In this document: one piece after another, positions 15,666-23,419 of the stretch
Numbering within the stretch: the stretch's first letter is position 1
Layout of the letters: each line of letters starts with the position of its first letter
NCBI RefSeq assembly: GCF_001746365.1
Contig: NZ_MJAJ01000022.1
Location: 1-64,000 of the forward strand
Reading direction: 5' to 3'
Origin: Streptomyces sp. LUP30
GTDB taxonomy: Bacteria; Actinomycetota; Actinomycetes; Streptomycetales; Streptomycetaceae
Length of the DNA: 64,000 nt
Notes under the pieces: generated by a model
Told to the model about the DNA's origin: nothing
The model's input: only the letters and a program-made list of their open reading frames with translations
Database searches by the model: none
Made by a program: the position numbers and the translations under genes

Positions 15666-17291
15666 TCAGTGGGAGTGGCCGTGGGAGTGGCCGCCGGCGG
15701 CCGGCTCCTCCTCTTCCTTCTTCTCGACGACGAGGGTCTCGGTCGTCAGGAGGAGGGAGGCGATGGAGGCGGCGTTCTCCAGGGCGGAGCGGGTGACCTT
15801 GACCGGGTCGATGACGCCGGCCTTGACCAGGTCGCCGTACTCGCCGGTGGCGGCGTTGAAGCCCTGGCCCTTGTCGAGCTCGGCCACCTTGGCGGTGATG
15901 ACGTAGCCCTCGAGGCCCGCGTTCTCGGCGATCCAGCGCAGCGGCTCGACGACGGCGCGGCGGACGACGGCGACACCGGTGGCCTCGTCGCCGGTCTTGC
16001 CCAGGCCGCCCTCCAGCACCTTGGCGGCGTGGACCAGCGCGGAACCGCCACCGGAGACGATGCCCTCCTCGACCGCGGCGCGGGTCGCGGAGATGGCGTC
16101 CTCCAGACGGTGCTTCTTCTCCTTCAGCTCCACCTCGGTGGCGGCGCCGACCTTGATCACGCACACGCCGCCGGCCAGCTTCGCGAGGCGCTCCTGGAGC
16201 TTCTCGCGGTCCCAGTCGGAGTCGGTGTTCTCGATCTCGGCCTTGATCTGGGCGATACGGCCCACGACGTCCCCGGAGTTGCCGCCGCCGTCGACCAGGG
16301 TGGTGTCGTCCTTGGTGACGGTGACGCGGCGGGCGGAGCCGAGCACGTCGATGCCGACCTGGTCGAGCTTGAGGCCGACCTCCTCGGAGATGACGGTGGC
16401 GCCGGTGAGGACGGCCATGTCCTGCAGCATCGCCTTGCGGCGGTCGCCGAAGCCCGGGGCCTTGACCGCGACCGCGTTGAAGGTGCCGCGGATCTTGTTG
16501 ACGACGAGGGTGGAGAGCGCCTCGCCCTCCAGGTCCTCGGCGATGATCAGCAGCGGCTTGGAGGAGTTGGTCTGGATGACCTTCTCCAGCAGCGGCAGCA
16601 GGTCGGCGATCGAGGAGATCTTGCCCTGGTTGATGAGGATGTAGGGGTCCTCCAGGACGGCCTCCATGCGCTCCTGGTCCGTCACGAAGTACGGCGACAG
16701 GTAGCCCTTGTCGAAGGCCATGCCCTCGGTGAAGTCCAGCTCCAGACCGAAGGTGTTGGACTCCTCGACGGTGATGACGCCGTCCTTGCCGACCTTGTCC
16801 ATCGCCTCGGCGATGAGCTCGCCGACCTGCTGGTCCTGGGCGGACAGCGCGGCGACGGCGGCGATGTCGGACTTCTCGTCGATCGGGCGGGCGGTGGCCA
16901 GCAGATCCTCGGAGATGGCCTTGACGGCGGCGTCGATGCCCTTCTTCAGGGAGGCCGGGGAGGCGCCGGCGGCGACGTTCTTGAGGCCCTCGCGTACGAG
17001 CGCCTGCGCGAGCACGGTGGCGGTGGTCGTACCGTCGCCCGCGATGTCGTTGGTCTTGGTCGCCACCTCCTTCACGAGCTGGGCGCCGAGGTTCTCGTAC
17101 GGGTCCTCGAGCTCCACCTCACGGGCGATGGTGACGCCGTCGTTGGTGATGGTCGGGGCGCCGAACTTCTTGTCGATGACGACGTTGCGGCCCTTGGGGC
17201 CGATCGTCACCTTGACGGTGTCGGCAAGCTTGTTGACGCCGCGCTCAAGGGCGCGACGGGCGTCCTCGTCGAACTTCAGGATCTTCGCCAT
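15666..17291 (-). CDS. groEL1: 60-kDa chaperonin GroEL1 with His-rich tail
   Basis: 541 residues. It is an ATP-dependent folding chamber for cytoplasmic proteins. Typical motifs are IGPKGRNVVIDKKFG, VTIAREVELEDP and DGTTTATVLAQA. The C-terminus ends GGHSHGHSH instead of the Gly-Gly-Met tail, the mark of actinobacterial GroEL1, the copy that sits behind groES. It is 112 bp downstream of groES, with a large inverted repeat in the gap that may set a lower dose or process the mRNA. The operon is HrcA-controlled (two CIRCE sites). Confidence 0.98.
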   Translation of the reverse strand: MAKILKFDEDARRALERGVNKLADTVKVTIGPKGRNVVIDKKFGAPTITNDGVTIAREVELEDPYENLGAQLVKEVATKTNDIAGDGTTTATVLAQALVREGLKNVAAGASPASLKKGIDAAVKAISEDLLATARPIDEKSDIAAVAALSAQDQQVGELIAEAMDKVGKDGVITVEESNTFGLELDFTEGMAFDKGYLSPYFVTDQERMEAVLEDPYILINQGKISSIADLLPLLEKVIQTNSSKPLLIIAEDLEGEALSTLVVNKIRGTFNAVAVKAPGFGDRRKAMLQDMAVLTGATVISEEVGLKLDQVGIDVLGSARRVTVTKDDTTLVDGGGNSGDVVGRIAQIKAEIENTDSDWDREKLQERLAKLAGGVCVIKVGAATEVELKEKKHRLEDAISATRAAVEEGIVSGGGSALVHAAKVLEGGLGKTGDEATGVAVVRRAVVEPLRWIAENAGLEGYVITAKVAELDKGQGFNAATGEYGDLVKAGVIDPVKVTRSALENAASIASLLLTTETLVVEKKEEEEPAAGGHSHGHSH

Positions 17292-17329
17292 GGGAGCGGT
17301 TCAGCCCTCTCGGAAAGCGTGGGAGAAAC

Positions 17330-17385
17330 GAACTGCGCCCCCAGCGCCCGGCTTCACAAAGTAGCGGGGGCCAGGGGCGCAGTTC
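17330..17385 (-). other. Inverted repeat between groES and groEL1
   Basis: GAACTGCGCCCC (17330-17341) and GGGGCGCAGTTC (17374-17385) form a perfect 12-bp stem with a 32-base, partly paired loop. Downstream on the transcript comes CGTTTCT. It may be an attenuator or processing site giving extra groES-only mRNA. Confidence 0.75.
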
Positions 17386-17403
17386 ACTGCAAAACTCGGT
17401 GAA

Positions 17404-17712
17404 TTACTTCTCGATGATCGCGAGGACGTCGCGAGCCGAGAGGACGAGGTACTCCTCGCCGTTGTACTTCACCTCGGTGCCGCCGTACTTGCTGTACAGG
17501 ACGACATCGCCGACCTTGACGTCGAGCGGCAGGCGCTCGCCGTTCTCGAAGCGACCCGGGCCCACCGCGAGGACGGCGCCCTCCTGGGGCTTCTCCTTCG
17601 CGGTGTCCGGGATGACCAGGCCAGAGGCGGTGGTCTGCTCGGCGTCGAGCGGCTGGACCACGATGCGGTCCTCGAGCGGCTTGATGGCAACCTTGGAGCT
17701 GGTGGTCGTCAC
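17404..17712 (-). CDS. groES: 10-kDa co-chaperonin GroES
   Basis: 102 residues. It caps the GroEL ring. The family signature KVAIKPLEDRIVVQPLDAEQ opens the protein, and the mobile loop region is TTASGLVIPDTAKEKPQEG. The GTG start at 17712 follows GGGGGAGG by eight bases. It is the first gene of the heat-shock operon with groEL1. No second groEL is in the window. Confidence 0.97.
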   Translation of the reverse strand: MTTTSSKVAIKPLEDRIVVQPLDAEQTTASGLVIPDTAKEKPQEGAVLAVGPGRFENGERLPLDVKVGDVVLYSKYGGTEVKYNGEEYLVLSARDVLAIIEK

Positions 17713-17811
17713 GATCCGACCTCCCCCTTCGGAGATCTCACGGGGTTAACTGTCTGAGGTGGCGACCAGGTGGATCCGTCGTCGCGGGTGCCGGACCTGC
17801 CCGTCGCTGTG

Positions 17812-17838
17812 TTGGCACTCTCCAGTGGTGAGTGCCAG
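17812..17838. promoter_or_regulatory. CIRCE operator 1 (HrcA site)
   Basis: TTGGCACTC, nine bases, GAGTGCCAG: one or two changes per arm from the CIRCE consensus (TTAGCACTC-N9-GAGTGCTAA). It lies downstream of the groES -10 element. Confidence 0.93.
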
Positions 17839-17843
17839 AACCG

Positions 17844-17873
17844 AGACTATGGCCGCGATTAGCACTCGGTCAA
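17844..17873 (-). promoter_or_regulatory. groES-groEL1 promoter
   Basis: On the minus strand, TTGACC (17868-17873), an 18-base spacer and TAGTCT (17844-17849), a good vegetative-type promoter. The -35 lies within CIRCE 2, and CIRCE 1 covers the start of transcription, so HrcA would block polymerase at both ends. Confidence 0.8.
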
Positions 17874-17885
17874 GCGGAGTGCCAA
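17859..17885. promoter_or_regulatory. CIRCE operator 2 (HrcA site)
   Basis: TTAGCACTC, nine bases, GAGTGCCAA: one arm is identical to the CIRCE consensus. It overlaps the groES -35 region and is centred 47 bp from CIRCE 1. Confidence 0.95.
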
Positions 17886-18007
17886 TGCGTGCGGCGCGTC
17901 GGCCATGTTTTCGGCTCGGCGACGCCTTCGCCGCCCGGCGCGCGGGGCGGGACAGGGCGGGGCGGGGCGCAACCTGGCGTGGCGTGGCGTGGCCGCGACG
18001 TGGCGTC

Positions 18008-18805
18008 CTACAGATAGTCCTCCAGGCGGCCCACCGTCAGGCCCTGGTCCTGTACCTGGCGCAGCAGGCGGGTCGTGCGTTCGCGCAGGACCGAGCCCGT
18101 CGTCTCGTCCGGGGCGACGGCGATGATGTCGCCGGGGTGGAGGCGGTGGGGGCCGTGGGCCCGGGTGAGGCCGGTGGGGCCCATGGCGGCGCGCCACAGG
18201 ACGAGGGCCGTGATGCCGCAGTCGGCGGCGGCGCGCCGGGTGGTGACGTCGTAGGCGCCGTAGGGCGGGCGGAAGAGGCGGGGCCTCAGACCGAACCGGG
18301 CGCGGAGCTTGTCCTGCTGGCCGCAGATCTCGGCGCGCTGCCCGGCGTAGGGCAGACCGCGCAGGACCGGGTGGTCGAGGGTGTGGTTCTGGATGCTCGC
18401 GCCGACCGACTGCAGCCGGGCGAAGTGCGCGTACCCCGGGCCGACCACGCTGTCGGTGAGGAACATGCTGACCGGCAGGCGCAGTTCGCGGACCATGTCG
18501 ACGAAGTGAGGGTCGCGTTCGGCGCCGTCGTCGTAGGTGAGGAAGACGACCTTGTCGGTGGTGGGGACGTGGTCGAGGACCGGCGGCAGAGCCGTTTGCG
18601 GACTGCCCGGCAGGACGCGGACGGGATGGGACGGCGCGGGAGCCAGCGGAGTCGTCAGGCCCCAGCGGCGGTACGGGCTCGGTGCGGGCTCGCGCCCCTG
18701 CGCGGCGGCCTTCCTGCCCAGGCGCTCGATCGGGTCGACGGACTGGGCGCAACCGGTCAGGGTGGCCAGGATCAGCAGGACGGCCGTCAGTCCGCGCGCC
18801 CTCAC
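18008..18805 (-). CDS. Polysaccharide deacetylase-family lipoprotein, partly degenerate
   Basis: 265 residues from GTG 18805, whose GTGA overlaps the stop codon of the upstream paralogue (translational coupling). Lipoprotein signal: VRARGLTAVLLILATLTGC, lipobox LTGC. The NodB domain (about 75-260) has motif 1 TYDDG, motif 2 NHTLDHP and motif 3 RPPYG. The later motifs are weakened: the final His of the usual GDI-LxH segment is replaced (HPGDIIAVAPDE), and the Asp/Trp motif reads LWRAAMG. It probably acts on extracellular polysaccharide or peptidoglycan N-acetyl groups if active. It is clearly a tandem duplicate of the next gene. Confidence 0.88.
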   Translation of the reverse strand: MRARGLTAVLLILATLTGCAQSVDPIERLGRKAAAQGREPAPSPYRRWGLTTPLAPAPSHPVRVLPGSPQTALPPVLDHVPTTDKVVFLTYDDGAERDPHFVDMVRELRLPVSMFLTDSVVGPGYAHFARLQSVGASIQNHTLDHPVLRGLPYAGQRAEICGQQDKLRARFGLRPRLFRPPYGAYDVTTRRAAADCGITALVLWRAAMGPTGLTRAHGPHRLHPGDIIAVAPDETTGSVLRERTTRLLRQVQDQGLTVGRLEDYL

Positions 18806-19803
18806 AGGTAGTCCTCCAGCCGGGCGACCGCGTAGCCCTTCGCCGTGACCTTGTCGAGGAACCGGCGGACCATGTCGGGCATCGTGCCCTTCCACTCGCC
18901 GCGGCCGCGGAAGTGGGTGAGGACGATGTCGCCCGGATGGAGGTCCTGGTCCGGCTCCCGGTACTCCCAGTGGTCCACGAAGACCTCCTCGTCCCAGAGC
19001 GGGGCGTAGCGCACGCCGCAGGACTTCGCGGCGCGCAGGGTGTCCTGGTCGTAGTTGCCGAACGGTGGCCGGAAGACGGCGGGGCGGACGCCGTACTGCT
19101 CCCGCATCACCTCCTGCATGCCGCAGATCTCGCGTTTCTGGCGGGCGTAGGAGAGGGCTGGCAGGTAGGGGTGATGGAGCGTGTGGTTGTTCAGGGTCAC
19201 CCCCAGGTCCCGCATCTTCTTGAAGTAGCCGTAGTCGCCCTTGATCAGGTAGTTGCTGAGGAAGGCGGTGTACGGGACCTTCAGCTCGCTCATCATGCGC
19301 AGGAACGCCGGGTCCTTCTCGGCGCCGTCGTCGATGGTGAGGAAGACGACCTTGTCCTCGGTCGGGATCGTGGTGAAGACCGGCGGCAGGCCGAGTTCCT
19401 CGTGGTCGTCGACCTCGAAGCCCTTGCGGGTGGTGATCTCCGGCTTGTGCGCGGGCGGCGCCGGGGGCGTCAGCGGGACCTTCCTCAGACCCCAGCGCCG
19501 CGCCGCCGCGACGCGGGCCTGCTGGGCGGCCCGGAGCCGGTCGGCGTACGCGTGCAGGGCGCGGGCGGGCGGCGCCTCCGGGAGCGCGGCCTTATCGGGC
19601 TGCTGGCCCGGCGCGGGGCGGATCGCCCCGCCGACGCCCCCGCCGTCCCCCGCGCAGCCCGACGCGAGGACGGCCAGCGCGAGGACGGCGAGCGCGCCCC
19701 GGATTCCCGTACGCCCGCGGCCGCGCCGGATTCCCGTACGCCCACACCGGCGCGACCCCTGAGAACAACCGCGGTTGTCATCATTTTGTACGACAGGTCC
19801 CAT
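18802..19803 (-). CDS. Polysaccharide deacetylase lipoprotein
   Basis: 333 residues from ATG 19803, the only in-frame start near the signal sequence; its ribosome site is poor. The signal ALAVLALAVLASGC carries the lipobox ASGC. The NodB domain has TIDDG, NHTLHHP, RPPFG and LHPGDIVLTH, so all metal and base residues are present. It is expected to remove N-acetyl groups from a cell-surface glycan outside the membrane. The paralogue downstream overlaps it by 4 bp. An 18-bp direct repeat near 19699-19743 encodes a repeated RTGIR segment before the hydrophobic core. Confidence 0.88.
   Translation of the reverse strand: MGPVVQNDDNRGCSQGSRRCGRTGIRRGRGRTGIRGALAVLALAVLASGCAGDGGGVGGAIRPAPGQQPDKAALPEAPPARALHAYADRLRAAQQARVAAARRWGLRKVPLTPPAPPAHKPEITTRKGFEVDDHEELGLPPVFTTIPTEDKVVFLTIDDGAEKDPAFLRMMSELKVPYTAFLSNYLIKGDYGYFKKMRDLGVTLNNHTLHHPYLPALSYARQKREICGMQEVMREQYGVRPAVFRPPFGNYDQDTLRAAKSCGVRYAPLWDEEVFVDHWEYREPDQDLHPGDIVLTHFRGRGEWKGTMPDMVRRFLDKVTAKGYAVARLEDYL
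19699..19743. repeat. 18-bp direct repeat in the 5' part of the deacetylase gene
   Basis: CCGGATTCCCGTACGCCC occurs at 19699-19716 and again at 19726-19743, a 27-bp period. It duplicates nine codons (RTGIR region) ahead of the signal peptide core. Confidence 0.8.
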
Positions 19804-19963
19804 GGCGCCGGATCCTCGCAGCCGCCGTCCCCGAACCCCGACCGACACCGCCGCCGGACGCCCACCGTCCACCAGGTGGCCCACAGAGACTGCGCTCGGC
19901 GCCCGCGCCGGTCCGGCAGAGCCCCCTGACCGGCGAGGCGGGCGGTTGGCCGACAATGGCGGG

Positions 19964-21163
19964 GTGAACGACCTTGCTCCGCTGCTCACTGCCGAGGGCC
20001 GCGCCCTCCTCGACGCGGTGCGCGGCACCGCCCCGGCCGACGAGCTCGCCGTCGCCACCCGGCTGCGCCGCGAGCACCCGGCCGACCTGGTGTCGGCGGC
20101 CATCGGCCAGGCCAGACTGCGGCAGCGGGCGGCGGTGAAATTCGGGGCCGAGGACGCGGACCGGATGTTCTTCACTCCGAACGGCGTGGAGCAGTCGACG
20201 CGGGCGAGCGTCGCCGGCTACCGGGCCGGACGGATGCGGGCGATGGGCGTGACCTGCGTCGCCGACCTGTGCTGCGGGATCGGCGGCGACGCGATCGCGC
20301 TCGCGCGCGCCGGCATCCGGGTGCTGGCCGTGGACCGGGACCCGGTGACGGCACAGACGGCGCGCGCGAACGCCGAGGCGCTGGGGCTGAGCGAACTGAT
20401 CGAGGTGCGCGAGGCGGACGTCACCGAGGTGGACACCGGCGGCTATGACGCCGTGTTCGTCGATCCGGCCCGCCGGGGCGGACGCGGACGCGTCTTCGAC
20501 CCGGAGGCCTACTCGCCGCCGCTGTCCTGGGCGGTGGGCGCTGCCCTCGCCGCGCCCCGCGCCGCCTTGAAGATCGCGCCCGGCGTGCCGCACGAAGCGA
20601 TCCCGGCCGAGGCCGAGGCCGAGTGGATCTCGGACGGCGGGGACGTGAAGGAGGCGGTGCTGTGGTTCGGGACCGGCGGGCCGGGCGCGGTCCGGGCGAC
20701 CCTGCTGCCGGGACCGCGGACGCTGCTCGGCGGCGGTCTGCCCGATCCGCGCGTGCGGCCGGTCGGCAGGTACCTGTACGAGCCCGACGGCGCGGTGGTC
20801 CGGGCCCATCTGGTCGCCGACGTGGCCCGCGAGGTCGACGGCGGGCTGATCGACGAGACCATCGCCTACGTCACCGCCGACGCCCTGCGTCCCACCCCGT
20901 ACGCCACCGCCTACGAGATCACCGATCAACTCCCTTTCAACGTGAAGAAGTTGAAGGCCCTGCTGCGGGAACGCGGGGTCGGGATCCTGACCGTGAAGAA
21001 GCGGGGGTCGGCGGTGGAGCCGGAGGAGCTGCGCAAGAAGGTGCTCCCCAAGGACCGGGGCCCGCACTCGGCGACCGTCTTCCTGACCCGGGTGGCGGGG
21101 GCGCCGACGATGCTCCTCGGCGCCCCCGCCGGTCCGGCCGTTACTGCCGGTGGAGCGTCTTGA
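19964..21163 (+). CDS. SAM-dependent methyltransferase with THUMP-like C-terminal region
   Basis: 399 residues from GTG 19964; an open frame extends upstream to 19775, but it would overlap the divergent deacetylase start. The SAM-binding motif is VADLCCGIGGDAIALARAG (motif I), then VLAVDRDP and VFVDPARRGGRGRVFDP, where the catalytic-type DPARR is found in RNA methyltransferases. The C-terminal part (YEITDQLPFNVKKLKALLRERGVGILTVKKRG) is like the THUMP-associated domain of this family. The target is probably RNA, but this is inference. The 3' end overlaps the convergent secreted-protein gene by 23 bp. Confidence 0.87.
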   Translation: MNDLAPLLTAEGRALLDAVRGTAPADELAVATRLRREHPADLVSAAIGQARLRQRAAVKFGAEDADRMFFTPNGVEQSTRASVAGYRAGRMRAMGVTCVADLCCGIGGDAIALARAGIRVLAVDRDPVTAQTARANAEALGLSELIEVREADVTEVDTGGYDAVFVDPARRGGRGRVFDPEAYSPPLSWAVGAALAAPRAALKIAPGVPHEAIPAEAEAEWISDGGDVKEAVLWFGTGGPGAVRATLLPGPRTLLGGGLPDPRVRPVGRYLYEPDGAVVRAHLVADVAREVDGGLIDETIAYVTADALRPTPYATAYEITDQLPFNVKKLKALLRERGVGILTVKKRGSAVEPEELRKKVLPKDRGPHSATVFLTRVAGAPTMLLGAPAGPAVTAGGAS

Positions 21164-23189
21164 GCGGCGCCAGGTTCGGCCGAGCGCCGGCCTGTTCGGG
21201 GCGCTGCGCCGTGGCCGCCGAGGCGTCACCGTCGGCGTGCGCGGCGAGAGCTCGTGCCGACGCGGCCGGGATGAGGCCGTTGTAGTACGGGCGGTAGGTG
21301 AAGTAGGCGCTGCCCGCACTCATCGAGGCACCCGCGGTGTTCAGCTCGGCCTGGGCGAGCGAGCCGGTGCCGCCGAAGGCCACCATGGAGTTGACGCTGG
21401 CGCTCTCGCGCACGAGGTAGCTGTTCACCTCGGGCGACAGCGCGGTGGCGCTGCTGCTCCACAGGAGCGGCCCGAAGACGTTCACCGCCGCGGCGGCCGA
21501 CACGCCGTCGCGCCAGGCGCCGGAGTAGGCGAGACCGGTCATGTTCGGCGCGGTCCACCAGAACATGGCGATGGCGACCGAGATGGACCCGTCCGTGGTG
21601 CCCGAGATCGGGTAGTACGAGTACGTCGACGGCCACCGCGAGAAGCTCGTGTGGGTCAGCGCGTAGCTCGCCGCCGAACCGACCGGGATGATCATGGTCT
21701 TGTCGGGGTTGAGGCTGTTCAGGTACGACTGCACCGACGCGGTCAGCTTGTTGCCGTTGGTGAGGACGACTCCGGCCGCGCTGGCGGAGCCGTCGGACCC
21801 TGCCGCGGCCGCCGCCGAGAGAGCCGCGCGGTACTCGGTGCCGCCGGCCAGGAAAACGTACTTGGGGGCGGAGCTGACGGTCCTGCTCACCATCACCGAG
21901 GTCGCGTAGCGGTCCGCGCCGGTCAGCCGCACGGGGACGTAGCCGAGCGCCTTGACCTGGCTGGCGACCGTGTTGTCGAGGACGGACGCGCTGCCGACGA
22001 GATAGACGGGCTTGCCCGGCGCCAGGATCCGCTTCAGCTCGTTCTTCGTCGTCGACGAGAGCCCGGTCTTCTGGGTCATCAGCACCGGGCCCTCCTTCCG
22101 GCCGGCCAGGGCGGGTGCGGTGACGGCGTACTCCGGGGCGTCCTGGTTGACCAGCACCGCGGACTTGGCGTTCATCAGGCCGGGCTCACTGTGGCCGACG
22201 GTGTTCCAGGTCCAGCGCGACGAGGCGGTGCCGGTGAGGTAGGCGTTGGCGCCCCACACCCGTCCGGTGCCGTTCTGGCGCAGCGGCTGCCAGCTGGGGT
22301 TCCCGACGTGGCTGCTGTTCGTCGCGTCCGTGACCGGGGTCAGCTCGCCGGTCGTCGTGTCGACGTACTCGACGGTGTGCACGTCGTCGCTGTTCGGCGA
22401 GGTGTGGGCGTCGAAGACGATCCGCTTGCCGGTGGGCGACCAGGACGGGTCGGCGTACCGGCGCGGGCCGGTGGTGAGCTGTCTGACGTCGGTGCCGTCG
22501 GCCTTCGCCGTGAAGATCTGCGGGTTGCCGTCGGTGTCCTTGCGGACGAACGCCAGCTTGGTGCCGTCCGGGGACCAGGCGGGCTGCTCGGCGTCGGCCA
22601 GCGCGAGCTCGACCGTCTTCCTGGCGCCGTCGTAGACGTACACGCCGGCGCCGGCGTTGCAGCTTCCGGCGCGGCGCTCGAACGCGACCAGGCCGTTGAC
22701 GTTCACGCTCGGTTCGGAGTCGCAGACGGTGGCCGGCTCCAGATTCGCCGGCATCAGCGGGCCGGGCGCCCAAGAGGCGTCGGAGGGGCCGTAGGCGAGC
22801 TGGCCGCCGCTGGCGAAGACGACGTAACGGCCGCGGTTCCAGAAGGTCAGGTCCTCGTACGGGGCGCTGGAGCGCAGTCCCTGCGCCCACGGCAGGGTGA
22901 TCTTCTTGGTGCCGTTGGGCAGGACGCTGGAGATCTGGCCGGACACGCTGAGCACGCGGCTTCCGTCCGGCGCCCAGGTGGCGTAGCTCCCCACGTTGGG
23001 GATGGTGCTGGTCTTGCCGGTGGCGGGGTCGACGAGCAACCCGCCGTCGTTGAGGATCTTGCCCTCGACGCCCGGCCAGGGCCCTGCGTCGTCGGCGACG
23101 GCGCCGGGTGCGGCGGCCAGGGTGCCCGCGGCGGCGAGGACCACCGCGGTGGCGAGTGCCGCGGCGCGGCGGCGCGTGAACAGTCTCAA
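21141..23189 (-). CDS. Secreted beta-propeller protein with cell-wall-binding repeats
   Basis: 682 residues. It has a signal peptide (LATAVVLAAAGTLAAAPGAVA, cleavage after AVA). Residues about 35-330 carry TolB/WD-type propeller blades (ATWAPDGSRVL, PAWSPDGTKLAFV, PSWSPTGKRIVF, PSWQPL). Residues about 370-600 hold cell wall-binding repeat 2-like units (LSSTTKNELKRILAPGKPVYLVGSASVLDNTV, RLTGADRYATSV, YVFLAGGTEYRAALS). It is likely anchored non-covalently to the wall and may bind a surface ligand. The ligand is unknown and no enzymatic motif was seen. Confidence 0.88.
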   Translation of the reverse strand: MRLFTRRRAAALATAVVLAAAGTLAAAPGAVADDAGPWPGVEGKILNDGGLLVDPATGKTSTIPNVGSYATWAPDGSRVLSVSGQISSVLPNGTKKITLPWAQGLRSSAPYEDLTFWNRGRYVVFASGGQLAYGPSDASWAPGPLMPANLEPATVCDSEPSVNVNGLVAFERRAGSCNAGAGVYVYDGARKTVELALADAEQPAWSPDGTKLAFVRKDTDGNPQIFTAKADGTDVRQLTTGPRRYADPSWSPTGKRIVFDAHTSPNSDDVHTVEYVDTTTGELTPVTDATNSSHVGNPSWQPLRQNGTGRVWGANAYLTGTASSRWTWNTVGHSEPGLMNAKSAVLVNQDAPEYAVTAPALAGRKEGPVLMTQKTGLSSTTKNELKRILAPGKPVYLVGSASVLDNTVASQVKALGYVPVRLTGADRYATSVMVSRTVSSAPKYVFLAGGTEYRAALSAAAAAGSDGSASAAGVVLTNGNKLTASVQSYLNSLNPDKTMIIPVGSAASYALTHTSFSRWPSTYSYYPISGTTDGSISVAIAMFWWTAPNMTGLAYSGAWRDGVSAAAAVNVFGPLLWSSSATALSPEVNSYLVRESASVNSMVAFGGTGSLAQAELNTAGASMSAGSAYFTYRPYYNGLIPAASARALAAHADGDASAATAQRPEQAGARPNLAPLKTLHRQ

Positions 23190-23419
23190 GTTGTGGACCC
23201 CCGGGGATCATGTGATGCGCATGATGTCGATGAAGCCGCGTGCGGGCCTGGTCGGCGTCGTCCCCCGTCGCCCATACCGTCGGCCACACAGTCGTTCCAC
23301 AGCGGCCGGATCACTCTAGGTCGCCACGGCCACAAAGGGAACAGACATACGAGCAACGCGTGTTCGAAGTTGCCGGAAGTTGCTGGAAGTCGGCGGAAGT
23401 CGCCCGGTTTTCGGCTGCC

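Noticed and set aside
15669..17402. Plus-strand open frame opposite groEL1
   Set aside because: Mirror of a perfectly conserved chaperonin gene; a GC codon-bias shadow.
19765..19778. Palindrome ACAACCGCGGTTGT near the deacetylase start as an operator
   Set aside because: It lies within the assigned coding sequence; no other copies or consensus match, including zinc-repressor boxes, were found.
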